NCBI RefSeq assembly: GCF_002118315.1 | Contig: NZ_MTSZ01000001.1 | Location: 1,116,001-1,180,000, forward strand | DNA length: 64,000 nt | DNA from: Kiloniella majae | GTDB lineage: Bacteria; Pseudomonadota; Alphaproteobacteria; Kiloniellales; Kiloniellaceae | Direction: 5' to 3' | Part shown: one piece after another, positions 25,247 through 33,457 of the stretch | How the letters are laid out: each line of letters opens with the position of its first letter | Numbering within the stretch: the stretch's first letter is position 1 | The notes under the pieces: model-generated | Database searches by the model: none | The model's input: the letters and a program-made list of their open reading frames with translations, nothing else | Told to the model about the DNA's origin: nothing | Made by a program: the position numbers and the translations under genes

Positions 25247-25437
25247 ATTAGTATTAAAACACCTTTTATTAGAAAATATACCACCCACAATTTATCACTA
25301 AATATAGCAGAAAACAGAATATATGCAATTTATGCATGATGTCTTTATAAAACCGGAATGCGCACAAACTCGACTAAGTACCCCACTTTACAACAAGTCA
25401 CTTACGATTTTTATATAGAATTTTTATGCAAGAAAAT

Positions 25438-25514
25438 TGGTGGGCCCGGCAGGACTTGAACCTGCGACATCTCCGTTATGAGCGGAGGGTTCTAACCAAC
25501 TGAACTACAGGCCC
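25438..25514 (-). tRNA. tRNA with CAU anticodon, probably tRNA-Ile2 (lysidine type)
   Basis: A 77-base cloverleaf with the 3' CCA encoded. The acceptor stem is GGGCCTG / CGGGCCC, the D arm TTCAGTTGGTTAGAA, the anticodon arm CTCCG-CTCATAA-CGGAG and the T arm CAGG-TTCAAGT-CCTG. The anticodon is CAU. The GGGCCTGTAG acceptor resembles alphaproteobacterial isoleucine-2 tRNAs rather than initiator Met (the acceptor lacks a 1-72 mismatch), but elongator Met cannot be excluded by eye. Confidence 0.92.
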
Positions 25515-25699
25515 ACTTGAGCGCCTAATGTTGCTCAGACGCTCGGAATCTTCAAGTGTTAAATGTTCGATTCTGTAACAGAATTATAAAAATTTTCGAC
25601 TTGATAATTTTACCCATCAAATATTGAGCCTAATGGCAGGTGATAGATATCACGCCTTGCATCATACACCTTCATTAAACAAATGATACACGCAGTGTA

Positions 25700-26614
25700 T
25701 CAGGCATAAGAAAGTCGGGCGGCACCGTAGGACACCGATTTTGTTTCAGGATCAACCCGCATCAGGTCTTCGCCAACCAGTACGGGACCGTCGAATGACT
25801 TCTGAACTTCGGCAAGGAGTTCATCGCGGTTGCTGTTTGGCGGAACGATATGAGTCAAGAGCAGGCATCCAACGCCAGCCTCACTAGCCACTTTGCCGAC
25901 TTCGTCTGACAAGGTATGATACCCCGCAACGGCTGCGATGGTTTCGGCGGATCGTACGCCCTCAACCACATGCATTTCCCGGTGGACAAAGACCTCGTGC
26001 ACCAAAAGATCGACACCCTTGGCGGCTTCGATCAAGGCCGGGCAGTATGTGGTATCGCCAGACAGGGCGATCTTGGTTGCGCCCCTTGCCTTACCCGCCC
26101 CACTTTCTTTTGGCGCAGCAAAGATAAAACCAAAAGCCGGGTCGATAGGTTGATGATCAACGGCGATCACATCAACGGTGACTTCTCCAAACTGGAGGCG
26201 TTCACCCGCTTTAATCTCGGTAATATCCAGTTCCAGGGCGGCTGTCGAAGGACGCTTTTCGTGTTTAATGCGCAGGTCCAACTCTTCCTTCCAGACTGCC
26301 ATCAGCCCCTCAACAAACTTCCGCGTTCCCGTGGGGCCATAGATACGTTGCGGTGTTGTTCGACCCTGATGCCAGGCAGAGACAATAACCTGATAGATAT
26401 CAATTACATGGTCAGAGTGAAGGTGCGTGAGTAAAATAGCATCCAGCTTCGCCCCGGATGATCCCGTACCAACAAGACGTTGCGTCACACCGGAACCACA
26501 GTCAATCAGGATTTCGGTATCACCACCATCCCCTTTATGGCGGATCAATTGTCCTGCCCCATAGCGTTCTGTATGTACCGCCGGACAACCCGTCCCTAAA
26601 AGCGTGATATCCAT
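25700..26614 (-). CDS. MBL-fold metallo-hydrolase (RNase Z-like subgroup)
   Basis: 304 residues. The zinc motif HLHSDH (in ILLTHLHSDHVIDI, about residue 64-69) is intact, with further ligands in SGDTTYCPAL and LLLTHIVPP. The opening MDITLLGTGCPAVHTERYG matches the RNase Z/ElaC/arylsulfatase-like group. It lacks clear evidence for a tRNA exosite, so it may process small esters rather than tRNA 3' ends. Monocistronic. Confidence 0.88.
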   Translation of the reverse strand: MDITLLGTGCPAVHTERYGAGQLIRHKGDGGDTEILIDCGSGVTQRLVGTGSSGAKLDAILLTHLHSDHVIDIYQVIVSAWHQGRTTPQRIYGPTGTRKFVEGLMAVWKEELDLRIKHEKRPSTAALELDITEIKAGERLQFGEVTVDVIAVDHQPIDPAFGFIFAAPKESGAGKARGATKIALSGDTTYCPALIEAAKGVDLLVHEVFVHREMHVVEGVRSAETIAAVAGYHTLSDEVGKVASEAGVGCLLLTHIVPPNSNRDELLAEVQKSFDGPVLVGEDLMRVDPETKSVSYGAARLSYA

Positions 26615-26733
26615 CTTTACCTCCCAGTTGTCCGTTACATCTTGTCCGTCTTGATGCGGACGTCATCGCACGTATTCTTATAACTTGCTTCTCGGTTTTG
26701 TACTTTGCACAGAAAAAGTATCAAATGAAACTA

Positions 26734-27219
26734 TTATTTTATTGGGTAAATCAACTCGAAACGCTCAAGCACCAGAAGGGTGTCTTTCGTGAAACTATTT
26801 CCAGTTGCCGCAGCACGTCGTGTGAAAAAATCCTGATGATCTTGCTGCCATTTTTCGTAAGTCCCCTCGCCCTCAGCCAACGCAAAATCTTCTGCAACGT
26901 CGCTATAGGCAGTAAGTGATACCGATGTCATTTGAATCAAACAGCCTGGTACTCCTGCAAAATCAGTCAGGATATGATAACTGCCCTCTTCGGGCGGATT
27001 TTCGTTATCGTGCTCGTAATCAAACAGTGCACCACAGGTTGCCGTTTTCTTACCTTCCATGACGAGAGCCAGGAGATCATCAGCCATTTCAGGGCTATCA
27101 CCAAAGAACCAGGATGAAAAAGAGGCGTCCCGGTCTTCCGTCGGGATATAATCCCAACAGCTTTTCCAGAACGCCTCTAGCTTTTCATCTGATTCCCGAA
27201 GTGGATTTTCTGCCATCAT
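26734..27219 (-). CDS. ASCH-domain protein
   Basis: About 161 residues. The family pattern is clear: SWFFGDSPEMADDLLALVMEGKKTATC, then GALFDYEH, GVPGCLIQMTSVSLTAYSDV and EGEGTYEKWQQDHQDFF. ASCH domains are related to PUA RNA-binding domains and include YqfB-type N4-acetylcytidine amidohydrolases; this longer type has no fixed role. The ATG at 27219 follows GGA; 27216 is equally possible. Ends 21 bases before the rpoD stop region starts downstream. Confidence 0.88.
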   Translation of the reverse strand: MMAENPLRESDEKLEAFWKSCWDYIPTEDRDASFSSWFFGDSPEMADDLLALVMEGKKTATCGALFDYEHDNENPPEEGSYHILTDFAGVPGCLIQMTSVSLTAYSDVAEDFALAEGEGTYEKWQQDHQDFFTRRAAATGNSFTKDTLLVLERFELIYPIK

Positions 27220-27248
27220 CAGGTCCAAGTAATATCTTTACGCCGTAA

Positions 27249-29264
27249 TTATGTATCCAGGAAGCTGCGCAGCTTGCGCGAACGACTTGGATGCTTGAGT
27301 TTACGGAGTGCTTTAGCTTCGATCTGACGAATACGCTCACGTGTAACAGAGAACTGTTGACCAACTTCTTCCAGAGTGTGGTCAGTGTTCATACCGATAC
27401 CAAAACGCATGCGAAGAACACGCTCTTCACGCGGGGTCAAGCTGGCGAGAACACGGGTTGTGGTTTCACGCAGGTTTGACTGAATCGCAGAATCGAGCGG
27501 GATAACAGCGTTTTTATCTTCGATGAAATCACCAAGATGGCTGTCTTCCTCGTCCCCGATCGGGGTTTCAAGAGAAATAGGCTCCTTGGCAATTTTCAAG
27601 ACCTTGCGCACTTTTTCAAGCGGCATGCCCAAACGTTCTGCCAATTCTTCCGGCTGTGGCTCGCGGCCAATTTCATGAAGCATCTGACGGCTGGTACGAA
27701 CCAGCTTGTTGATGGTTTCAATCATATGAACCGGAATACGGATTGTCCGGGCCTGATCCGCGATAGAGCGGGTAATGGCCTGACGGATCCACCAAGTCGC
27801 ATAGGTCGAGAACTTGTAACCGCGACGGTATTCAAACTTGTCCACCGCCTTCATCAGACCAATGTTACCTTCCTGAATAAGATCAAGGAACTGAAGGCCA
27901 CGGTTCGTGTACTTCTTGGCAATAGAGATCACAAGACGCAGGTTGGCTTCGACCATTTCGGTCTTGGCACGGCTGGCTTCTTTCTCACTGGTCTGCACGA
28001 CTTTAACAGTCTTGCGGAATTCAGGAATTGGCAAACCAACATCATCGGCAACCTTGGAAATGCTTCCACGGATTTTCGTGATATCCTCGGAATAGCGGTC
28101 CGCGAATTTATCCCAGCCTTTGCCTTTGTAAGTTTTGATTTCTTCAAGCCAATTCGGGTGAAGTTCACTACCGAAATAGGTGTCGAGGAATTCTTGACGC
28201 GCAACACCAGACTTTTCAGCCAGACGCAGAAGTTTACCTTCCTGAGACATCAGATTTTTGTTCAGGCCGTAAAGCTGATCCATAAGCTGTTCAAGACGGT
28301 TGGAGTTAAAGTGAACCCCTTCCATAAGCTCGATCATTTCCTGCTTCATTTTGCTGTATTTTTTCTCTACAGCATCCGGCACCTTGTCACCACCAAGCAA
28401 GGATGTCAGGCGCTTTTCCTGAACTTTGCTCAGCTTCTGTTGATGACCCGCAATGTTTTCGAGCATCTCGAGAACCTGTGGCAGCAAAGCTTCTTCCATG
28501 GCCGCAAGAGACATGTTGTTCTCTTCAGCGTCATCATCTTCTTCGCCGCCTTCAGCAGACGCTTCCTCACCTTCAGCAGGCGCTGGTTTGTCTTCGTCAT
28601 CATCGTCGACGACTTTTTCGCCAGGCTGACTGACGATTTCGTCTTCGACATCCGCTTTGTCACCAGCACCGGATTCTTCAAACGCGATATCATCGTCGTT
28701 TGGTCCGCCGCCATAGGTGGCATCCAGATCAATAATGTCTCTGAGCAGAAGATCACCTTGAATCAGGCCTTCGCGCCAGTGAAGTAATGAGCGAATTGTC
28801 AGCGGACTTTCGCAAATGCCGCCGATCATTTTATCCCGGCCTGCTTCGATACGCTTCGCAATCGCAATCTCACCTTCGCGAGACAGCAATTCAACTGTGC
28901 CCATTTCACGAAGATACATACGAACAGGATCATCGGTACGTCCGGCGTCCTCTTCCTTTACGTTTCCGACAACAACTTCGTCCGGCTTCGCTTCTTCATC
29001 AACGGCTTCGTCTGATTCTTCGTTCTCGACGACATTGATACCCATCTCGGAAAGAAGGGCCATGATGTCTTCGATCTGCTCGGATGACATCTCATCAGAT
29101 GGCAAAACCTTGTTGAGCTCATCATAAGTGACATAGCCAACTTCTTTTGCCTTCGCGATCATCTTTTTGACGGTCGCGGATGTAATATCCATTAGAGGTC
29201 CGTCGGAAGTTTCTTCCCGATTTTCCGTGCTTTTTTCAGCGGTTTCGGTCGCCTTGGTCGCCAT
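27249..29264 (-). CDS. rpoD: RNA polymerase primary sigma factor RpoD
   Basis: About 671 residues. Region 1.1 is near the N-terminus ([20 protein letters not shown]). A long acidic non-conserved region with [15 protein letters not shown] follows region 1.2 ([21 protein letters not shown]). Region 2 has [22 protein letters not shown] and [17 protein letters not shown], and region 4 has [20 protein letters not shown]. The order and size are those of alphaproteobacterial sigma-70. The ATG at 29264 (MATKATE) has AAGG upstream. dnaG lies 75 bases upstream in the same direction, as usual. Confidence 0.98.
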   Translation of the reverse strand: MATKATETAEKSTENREETSDGPLMDITSATVKKMIAKAKEVGYVTYDELNKVLPSDEMSSEQIEDIMALLSEMGINVVENEESDEAVDEEAKPDEVVVGNVKEEDAGRTDDPVRMYLREMGTVELLSREGEIAIAKRIEAGRDKMIGGICESPLTIRSLLHWREGLIQGDLLLRDIIDLDATYGGGPNDDDIAFEESGAGDKADVEDEIVSQPGEKVVDDDDEDKPAPAEGEEASAEGGEEDDDAEENNMSLAAMEEALLPQVLEMLENIAGHQQKLSKVQEKRLTSLLGGDKVPDAVEKKYSKMKQEMIELMEGVHFNSNRLEQLMDQLYGLNKNLMSQEGKLLRLAEKSGVARQEFLDTYFGSELHPNWLEEIKTYKGKGWDKFADRYSEDITKIRGSISKVADDVGLPIPEFRKTVKVVQTSEKEASRAKTEMVEANLRLVISIAKKYTNRGLQFLDLIQEGNIGLMKAVDKFEYRRGYKFSTYATWWIRQAITRSIADQARTIRIPVHMIETINKLVRTSRQMLHEIGREPQPEELAERLGMPLEKVRKVLKIAKEPISLETPIGDEEDSHLGDFIEDKNAVIPLDSAIQSNLRETTTRVLASLTPREERVLRMRFGIGMNTDHTLEEVGQQFSVTRERIRQIEAKALRKLKHPSRSRKLRSFLDT

Positions 29265-29339
29265 ATAACCTTGTACCCCAAATAGCAATTTAGCACGCTA
29301 GCCGATTCGATAATTAGCCAACGTGCTCTCTCGTAACGC

Positions 29340-31343
29340 TTAGTGACTGTCTTCATAGGCATCCGGGTCATAACTATCCAAGTCGATAGCTATACCGGAT
29401 GTCTCTTGCCGGAGTTGCTTGTGCGCCTCTAGCTGAGTCAATCCCGTTTCGTCCATATTCGCCGCAAATTCGCGACTGTGAACACCTTTTTCCTGTTCTG
29501 CCTGTTTCTCGCGGAACATAGCCGCTATATGCGTCACACCGTGCTCAGCTGCATAGCTGTCCGTTGCCGGTCGCGCAAATTTTCCGTGATCCATAACAGC
29601 AGGACTCAAGAGTTCATCCATTAGTCGAGAATATCCCTTATCGCAGAGTTGGCATTTAAGTGCCTCTCTGTCAAGATCTGGGTCTCGAACAATAACATCC
29701 ACGAGATCTTGTAACACCCTGTTATATGCCTCGCTCGGAAGCCTCAAACTCGCCAGATCCTCTAGCTGTTTGGACAAAACATTGGGGTGATTGATCAGCG
29801 TCGCCAGTAAAACCTGTTCCTGTCGCTGCGCTAATTTTCTCGCAGGTAAATTCGGTCGGGGGATACGCGGATCCAATTCAAACGAATCCTTCTTCCCCCA
29901 TTGGCTGTTGCGATTCTGCTTGCGCCCAGCCTGTTTCTTGAAGGGTTTGTTATAACCTTGATAGTTATTCCCGCCATAACCACCGCCCCCTTGATTAAAG
30001 CCCTGATTATAACTGGGCCCACCATACCCCTGAGCAGTAGGTTGGGCTGCACCTTTATTCGTCACACCCGTCAGTTCATCAAAGCGCCGGAACATTTCCT
30101 TTTGATATTCAAACTTCAAATCCTTGTCGGTGATAACACTGAATTGTCTGCGCAGCTCGGCCTTTAAGGCGGCGCGCCGTTCCGGTGTTTCGATATCCGC
30201 GCCCGAGGTAGTTTTCCGCCACAGCATTTCTGACAAGGGTTTTGCCGTGCGCAATACTTCGCGCATTTGTGCCGGGCCTTGTGTTTGAATAAGGCTGTCC
30301 GGATCTTCTCCTTCGGGCAAGGTCGCAAAGCTGAGGGATTTTCCTGGCTGAATGATAGGCAAAGCCCGTTCAACCACTCTGTTGGCCGCACGAATACCCG
30401 CAGTATCACCGTCGAGACACAACACTGGTTCCGGCACCATGCGCCATAGTTCCTGTATCTGGTCTTCGGTTACCGCTGTTCCCAGGGGCGCAACAGCCGA
30501 TGGAAAGCCTGCCTGCGAGAGGGCGATGACATCCATGTAACCCTCGGTCACAATAACCTCGCCCAGATCATGAGCTGCCTGACGCGCACTTGCCAGATTG
30601 TAGAGCACCTTGCCTTTATGAAAGAGGATCGTATCCGGCGAGTTCAGATACTTGGCCTTGCTGTCACCCAGAGCACGGCCACCAAAGGCAATAATCCGAC
30701 CACGACGATCTGTAATCGGGAACATCAGCCGATGAATGAAATAATCCCAGTATTCGTTCCCATCTTTTCGCCGATCCTCATCACTGTGTTTGATCACCCC
30801 GACATCAACCAACTGTTCGTCGTCAATCCCGCGTGCGTTCATTGCCTTGCGGATCAAACCGCGTTGATTGGGGGAATAACCAAGACGAAAACGACTAACG
30901 GTTTCCGGCCTTAAGCCTCGACGATTAACATAATCACGTGCTTCCTTGCCTGCATCACCCGCCAGTTGCTCTTCGAACCATTTGGCAACTTCTTCCATGA
31001 CATCATAAAGACTGGCGCGTTTTTTGGATCTCTCAGCCTCTTCTTTGGTGGCTTTGGGAACTTGCAATCCTGCCTGTTCGGCAAGGCGTTCCACAGACTC
31101 CGGAAACGAAAGGCCCTCTGTCTCGGTGACAAAGGTAATGACATCGCCATGGGCACCACAGCCGAAGCAATGATAAAACCCTTTATCATCATTAACAGTG
31201 AATGAGGGGCTTTTTTCGTTATGAAAAGGGCAGAGGCCGCTGAATTCCCGGCCCCGTTTGGTAAGTTTGACCTTGCGTCCAACCACGCCGGAAACCGGCA
31301 CACGTGCGCGCAGCTCATCTAAAAACTCAGGCGTGAATGACAT
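29340..31343 (-). CDS. dnaG: DNA primase
   Basis: About 667 residues. The N-terminal CHC2 zinc finger is CPFHNEKSPSF...YHCFGCG (about residues 37-60). The Toprim core has VIVTEGYMDVIALSQ and LCLDGDTAG. A Gly/Asn/Gln-rich linker (repeated GGYGG, YNQG units near residues 440-480) separates the polymerase from the C-terminal helicase-binding domain; such a linker is unusual in composition. The ATG at 31343 (MSFTPEF) is preferred over a TTG six codons upstream. It primes replication with DnaB. Confidence 0.97.
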   Translation of the reverse strand: MSFTPEFLDELRARVPVSGVVGRKVKLTKRGREFSGLCPFHNEKSPSFTVNDDKGFYHCFGCGAHGDVITFVTETEGLSFPESVERLAEQAGLQVPKATKEEAERSKKRASLYDVMEEVAKWFEEQLAGDAGKEARDYVNRRGLRPETVSRFRLGYSPNQRGLIRKAMNARGIDDEQLVDVGVIKHSDEDRRKDGNEYWDYFIHRLMFPITDRRGRIIAFGGRALGDSKAKYLNSPDTILFHKGKVLYNLASARQAAHDLGEVIVTEGYMDVIALSQAGFPSAVAPLGTAVTEDQIQELWRMVPEPVLCLDGDTAGIRAANRVVERALPIIQPGKSLSFATLPEGEDPDSLIQTQGPAQMREVLRTAKPLSEMLWRKTTSGADIETPERRAALKAELRRQFSVITDKDLKFEYQKEMFRRFDELTGVTNKGAAQPTAQGYGGPSYNQGFNQGGGGYGGNNYQGYNKPFKKQAGRKQNRNSQWGKKDSFELDPRIPRPNLPARKLAQRQEQVLLATLINHPNVLSKQLEDLASLRLPSEAYNRVLQDLVDVIVRDPDLDREALKCQLCDKGYSRLMDELLSPAVMDHGKFARPATDSYAAEHGVTHIAAMFREKQAEQEKGVHSREFAANMDETGLTQLEAHKQLRQETSGIAIDLDSYDPDAYEDSH

Positions 31344-31411
31344 TGAAGGGCGTGTTCCCAAACCAACAGTACCTTGATCTGAAAGTTAGCTTATCACAGC
31401 AGTGCAAAAGA

Positions 31412-31447
31412 AAACAGAACCCATAGGCAATCCCATGAGTTCTGTTT
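31412..31447 (-). terminator. Intrinsic terminator after the YqeY gene
   Basis: On the minus strand AAACAGAACTCAT pairs with ATGGGTTCTGTTT (one G-U), followed by TTCTTTT. It separates the YqeY gene from dnaG. Confidence 0.75.
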
Positions 31448-31471
31448 ACATATAATCAGCTTTTGGCAGAT

Positions 31472-31927
31472 TTAAACCAGTTTGGCTTTTACAACACCAC
31501 TGGCTTTACCAAAATCCATTGTTCCCGCGTACTTACTTTTAAGCGCGCCCATGACTTTCCCCATATCTTTAATGGAATCCGCCCCGAGCTCAGCGATGAG
31601 ATCTTCGACAATCTTTTCAATTTCTTCAGAAGACATTTGCTTCGGAAGAAACTTTTCGATCACGACAATCTCATTCTGTTCGCGTTCTGCGAGTTCTGTA
31701 CGACCAGCCTTTTCGTACATTTCAATCGAATCTCTTCTTTGGCGAATCATTTTCTGGAGCATTTCCAGAACCGCTTCCTCACCAATAGGATCACTCCCCT
31801 CGCCACGCGCCGCGATATCGCGGTCTTTTAAAGCAGCCAAAATAAGCCTAAGCGTTGATATCGCTTGCTTATCTTTGTTGCGCATAGCTTCTTTGAGAGC
31901 ATCATTCAAGCTGTTACGTAGCATCAT
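31472..31927 (-). CDS. GatB/YqeY-domain protein
   Basis: 151 residues. LKEAMRNKDKQAISTLRLILAALKDRDIAARG and LQKMIRQRRDSIEMYEKAGR are textbook for this family, and the C-terminus MGKVMGALKSKYAGTMDFGKASGVVKAKL is the GatB-like helical tail. A link to tRNA amidation is assumed from the domain only. The start is either of two adjacent ATGs. It is upstream of dnaG and rpoD and divergent from carA, a conserved alphaproteobacterial order. Confidence 0.93.
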   Translation of the reverse strand: MMLRNSLNDALKEAMRNKDKQAISTLRLILAALKDRDIAARGEGSDPIGEEAVLEMLQKMIRQRRDSIEMYEKAGRTELAEREQNEIVVIEKFLPKQMSSEEIEKIVEDLIAELGADSIKDMGKVMGALKSKYAGTMDFGKASGVVKAKLV

Positions 31928-32042
31928 TTGCCCCGAACAAGTTTAGAAAGGACCAGAACCTACTCTAAAAAGAAAGAAATGGCAAAGTTTTAAAAACTTT
32001 ATAAGCCACTGTTATTAAACAATATTTTCTTTCGTGTTTTTC

Positions 32043-32071
32043 TTGACCTAAAAGCCACTTATGCTTATACA
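32043..32071 (+). promoter_or_regulatory. Sigma-70-like promoter for carAB
   Basis: TTGACC (32043-32048), 17-base spacer, TATACA (32066-32071), about 57 bases before the carA start. Confidence 0.55.
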
Positions 32072-32127
32072 AAGGCCTCAGCTATTAAATCGCTGACGAT
32101 TACGTCTGCCTAAAGGACGCCTCATCC

Positions 32128-33342
32128 ATGAGTATTATGACATCAAAAGAAACCTCCGTCTCCCAGACAGGGGTTGTTGATTCTGCCTGCAAACAACCTG
32201 CGGGAGCAACCGCGGTCCTCGTTCTTGCCAACGGGCAAGTGTTTTGGGGAAGAGGTTTGGGCGCAGAAGGTGAAGCCGTTGCAGAAGTTTGCTTCAACAC
32301 CTCTATGACCGGGTATCAGGAAATCCTGACCGACCCTTCCTATGCAGGACAGATCATCACTTTTACCTTCCCGCACATCGGGAATGTTGGAACCAATGAC
32401 GAAGACATCGAGACAATTACACCGTCTTCACGCGGCGCCATTCTCCGAATGGACATCACGCAGCCTTCCAATTGGCGCGCAACCCGTGACCTTGATGCCT
32501 GGTTAAAATCTCATAATCTCAGCGCGATCACAGGTGTCGATACCCGTGTCCTTACTCGCCTTATCCGTGACAATGGCGCGCCGAACGGCTGCATCGCCTA
32601 TCACGCTGATGGTAAATTCGATCTTGAAGCATTGCGTAAGAAAGCCGCTGACTTTCCGGGACTGAACGGCATGGACCTCGCCAAAGAGGTTACCTGTGCT
32701 CAGACAGCAAACTGGAATGAAAAACGCTGGACCCTTGAAGAAGGTTACCAGAGTGAAGAAAATCCTGAGTTTCATGTGGTCGCAGTGGATTTTGGCGCCA
32801 AACGCAATATCCTGCGCTCACTTAGCTCCCAAGGCTGTCGTGTAACTGTCGTTCCAGCTAATGCAACTGCTGACGAAATTCTAGCCCACAAACCAGATGG
32901 CGTCTTCCTGTCCAACGGTCCGGGTGATCCGGCAGCCACTGGTAAATACGCCATCCCAATGGTGAAGGCCCTTCTCGACCAGAAAGATCTGCCAATCTTT
33001 GGTATCTGCCTTGGTCACCAGATCCTTGCGCTTGCACTTGGTGCTGATACCAAGAAAATGCACCTTGGTCATCGTGGTGCAAACCATCCGGTAAAAGACT
33101 TCACCACGAACAAGGTAGAAATCACCAGCCAGAACCACGGTTTCATGGTGGACAAAGATAGCCTGCCGGAAAATGTTGAAGAGACACACATCTCTCTTTT
33201 CGACAACACCAACCAGGGTATTCGTCTGAAAGATCGCCCGGTGTTCTCTGTTCAGTATCACCCAGAGGCATCGCCCGGACCACAGGACAGTCAGTACCTG
33301 TTCAAGCGGTTCCGCGATCTTATGGCAAACCGCCAAAAATAA
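32128..33342 (+). CDS. carA: Carbamoyl-phosphate synthase small subunit
   Basis: 404 residues. The N-terminal domain has FNTSMTGYQEILTDPSYAGQIITF; the class I glutaminase has the catalytic Cys in FGICLGHQILALALG and the His in VQYHPEASPGPQD. It hydrolyses glutamine and passes ammonia to CarB for arginine and pyrimidine synthesis. An N-terminal extension of about 24 residues precedes the usual start of homology (ATAVLVLANG), so an internal start is conceivable, although the first ATG is kept. carB follows after a 115-base gap with a strong hairpin. Confidence 0.97.
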   Translation: MSIMTSKETSVSQTGVVDSACKQPAGATAVLVLANGQVFWGRGLGAEGEAVAEVCFNTSMTGYQEILTDPSYAGQIITFTFPHIGNVGTNDEDIETITPSSRGAILRMDITQPSNWRATRDLDAWLKSHNLSAITGVDTRVLTRLIRDNGAPNGCIAYHADGKFDLEALRKKAADFPGLNGMDLAKEVTCAQTANWNEKRWTLEEGYQSEENPEFHVVAVDFGAKRNILRSLSSQGCRVTVVPANATADEILAHKPDGVFLSNGPGDPAATGKYAIPMVKALLDQKDLPIFGICLGHQILALALGADTKKMHLGHRGANHPVKDFTTNKVEITSQNHGFMVDKDSLPENVEETHISLFDNTNQGIRLKDRPVFSVQYHPEASPGPQDSQYLFKRFRDLMANRQK

Positions 33343-33346
33343 GTAG

Positions 33347-33383
33347 CAATGGCGGCGCTTTCAACAGCAGCCGCCATTGTTTT
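33347..33383 (+). terminator. Terminator-like hairpin between carA and carB
   Basis: CAATGGCGGC (33347-33356) and GCCGCCATTG (33370-33379) form a perfect 10-bp stem followed by TTTT. It starts 5 bases after the carA stop and should cause partial termination or uneven expression. Confidence 0.7.
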
Positions 33384-33457
33384 AACGAGACAGCTGAACA
33401 GCTCACCTGCCCTGAACAAGGCAAGAGCAAACAGACAGAAGATGAGTAAAGCAGACC

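Noticed and set aside
23150-25437. Integrative element with att sites at the tRNA
   Set aside because: No integrase and no second copy of the tRNA 3' end were found; only the composition and position suggest an island.
25570-25584. ATTCTGT-A-ACAGAAT palindrome upstream of the tRNA as a LexA site
   Set aside because: It does not match the alphaproteobacterial GTTC-N7-GTTC LexA pattern and no SOS gene is downstream.
27537-28787. Long plus-strand open frame (416 codons) opposite rpoD
   Set aside because: It is fully antisense to rpoD, shows no domain, and is the usual by-product of the codon use of a conserved gene on the other strand.
31482-31946. Plus-strand open frame of 154 codons opposite the YqeY gene
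   Set aside because: Antisense to a clear GatB/YqeY gene, no ribosome site, no recognisable motif.
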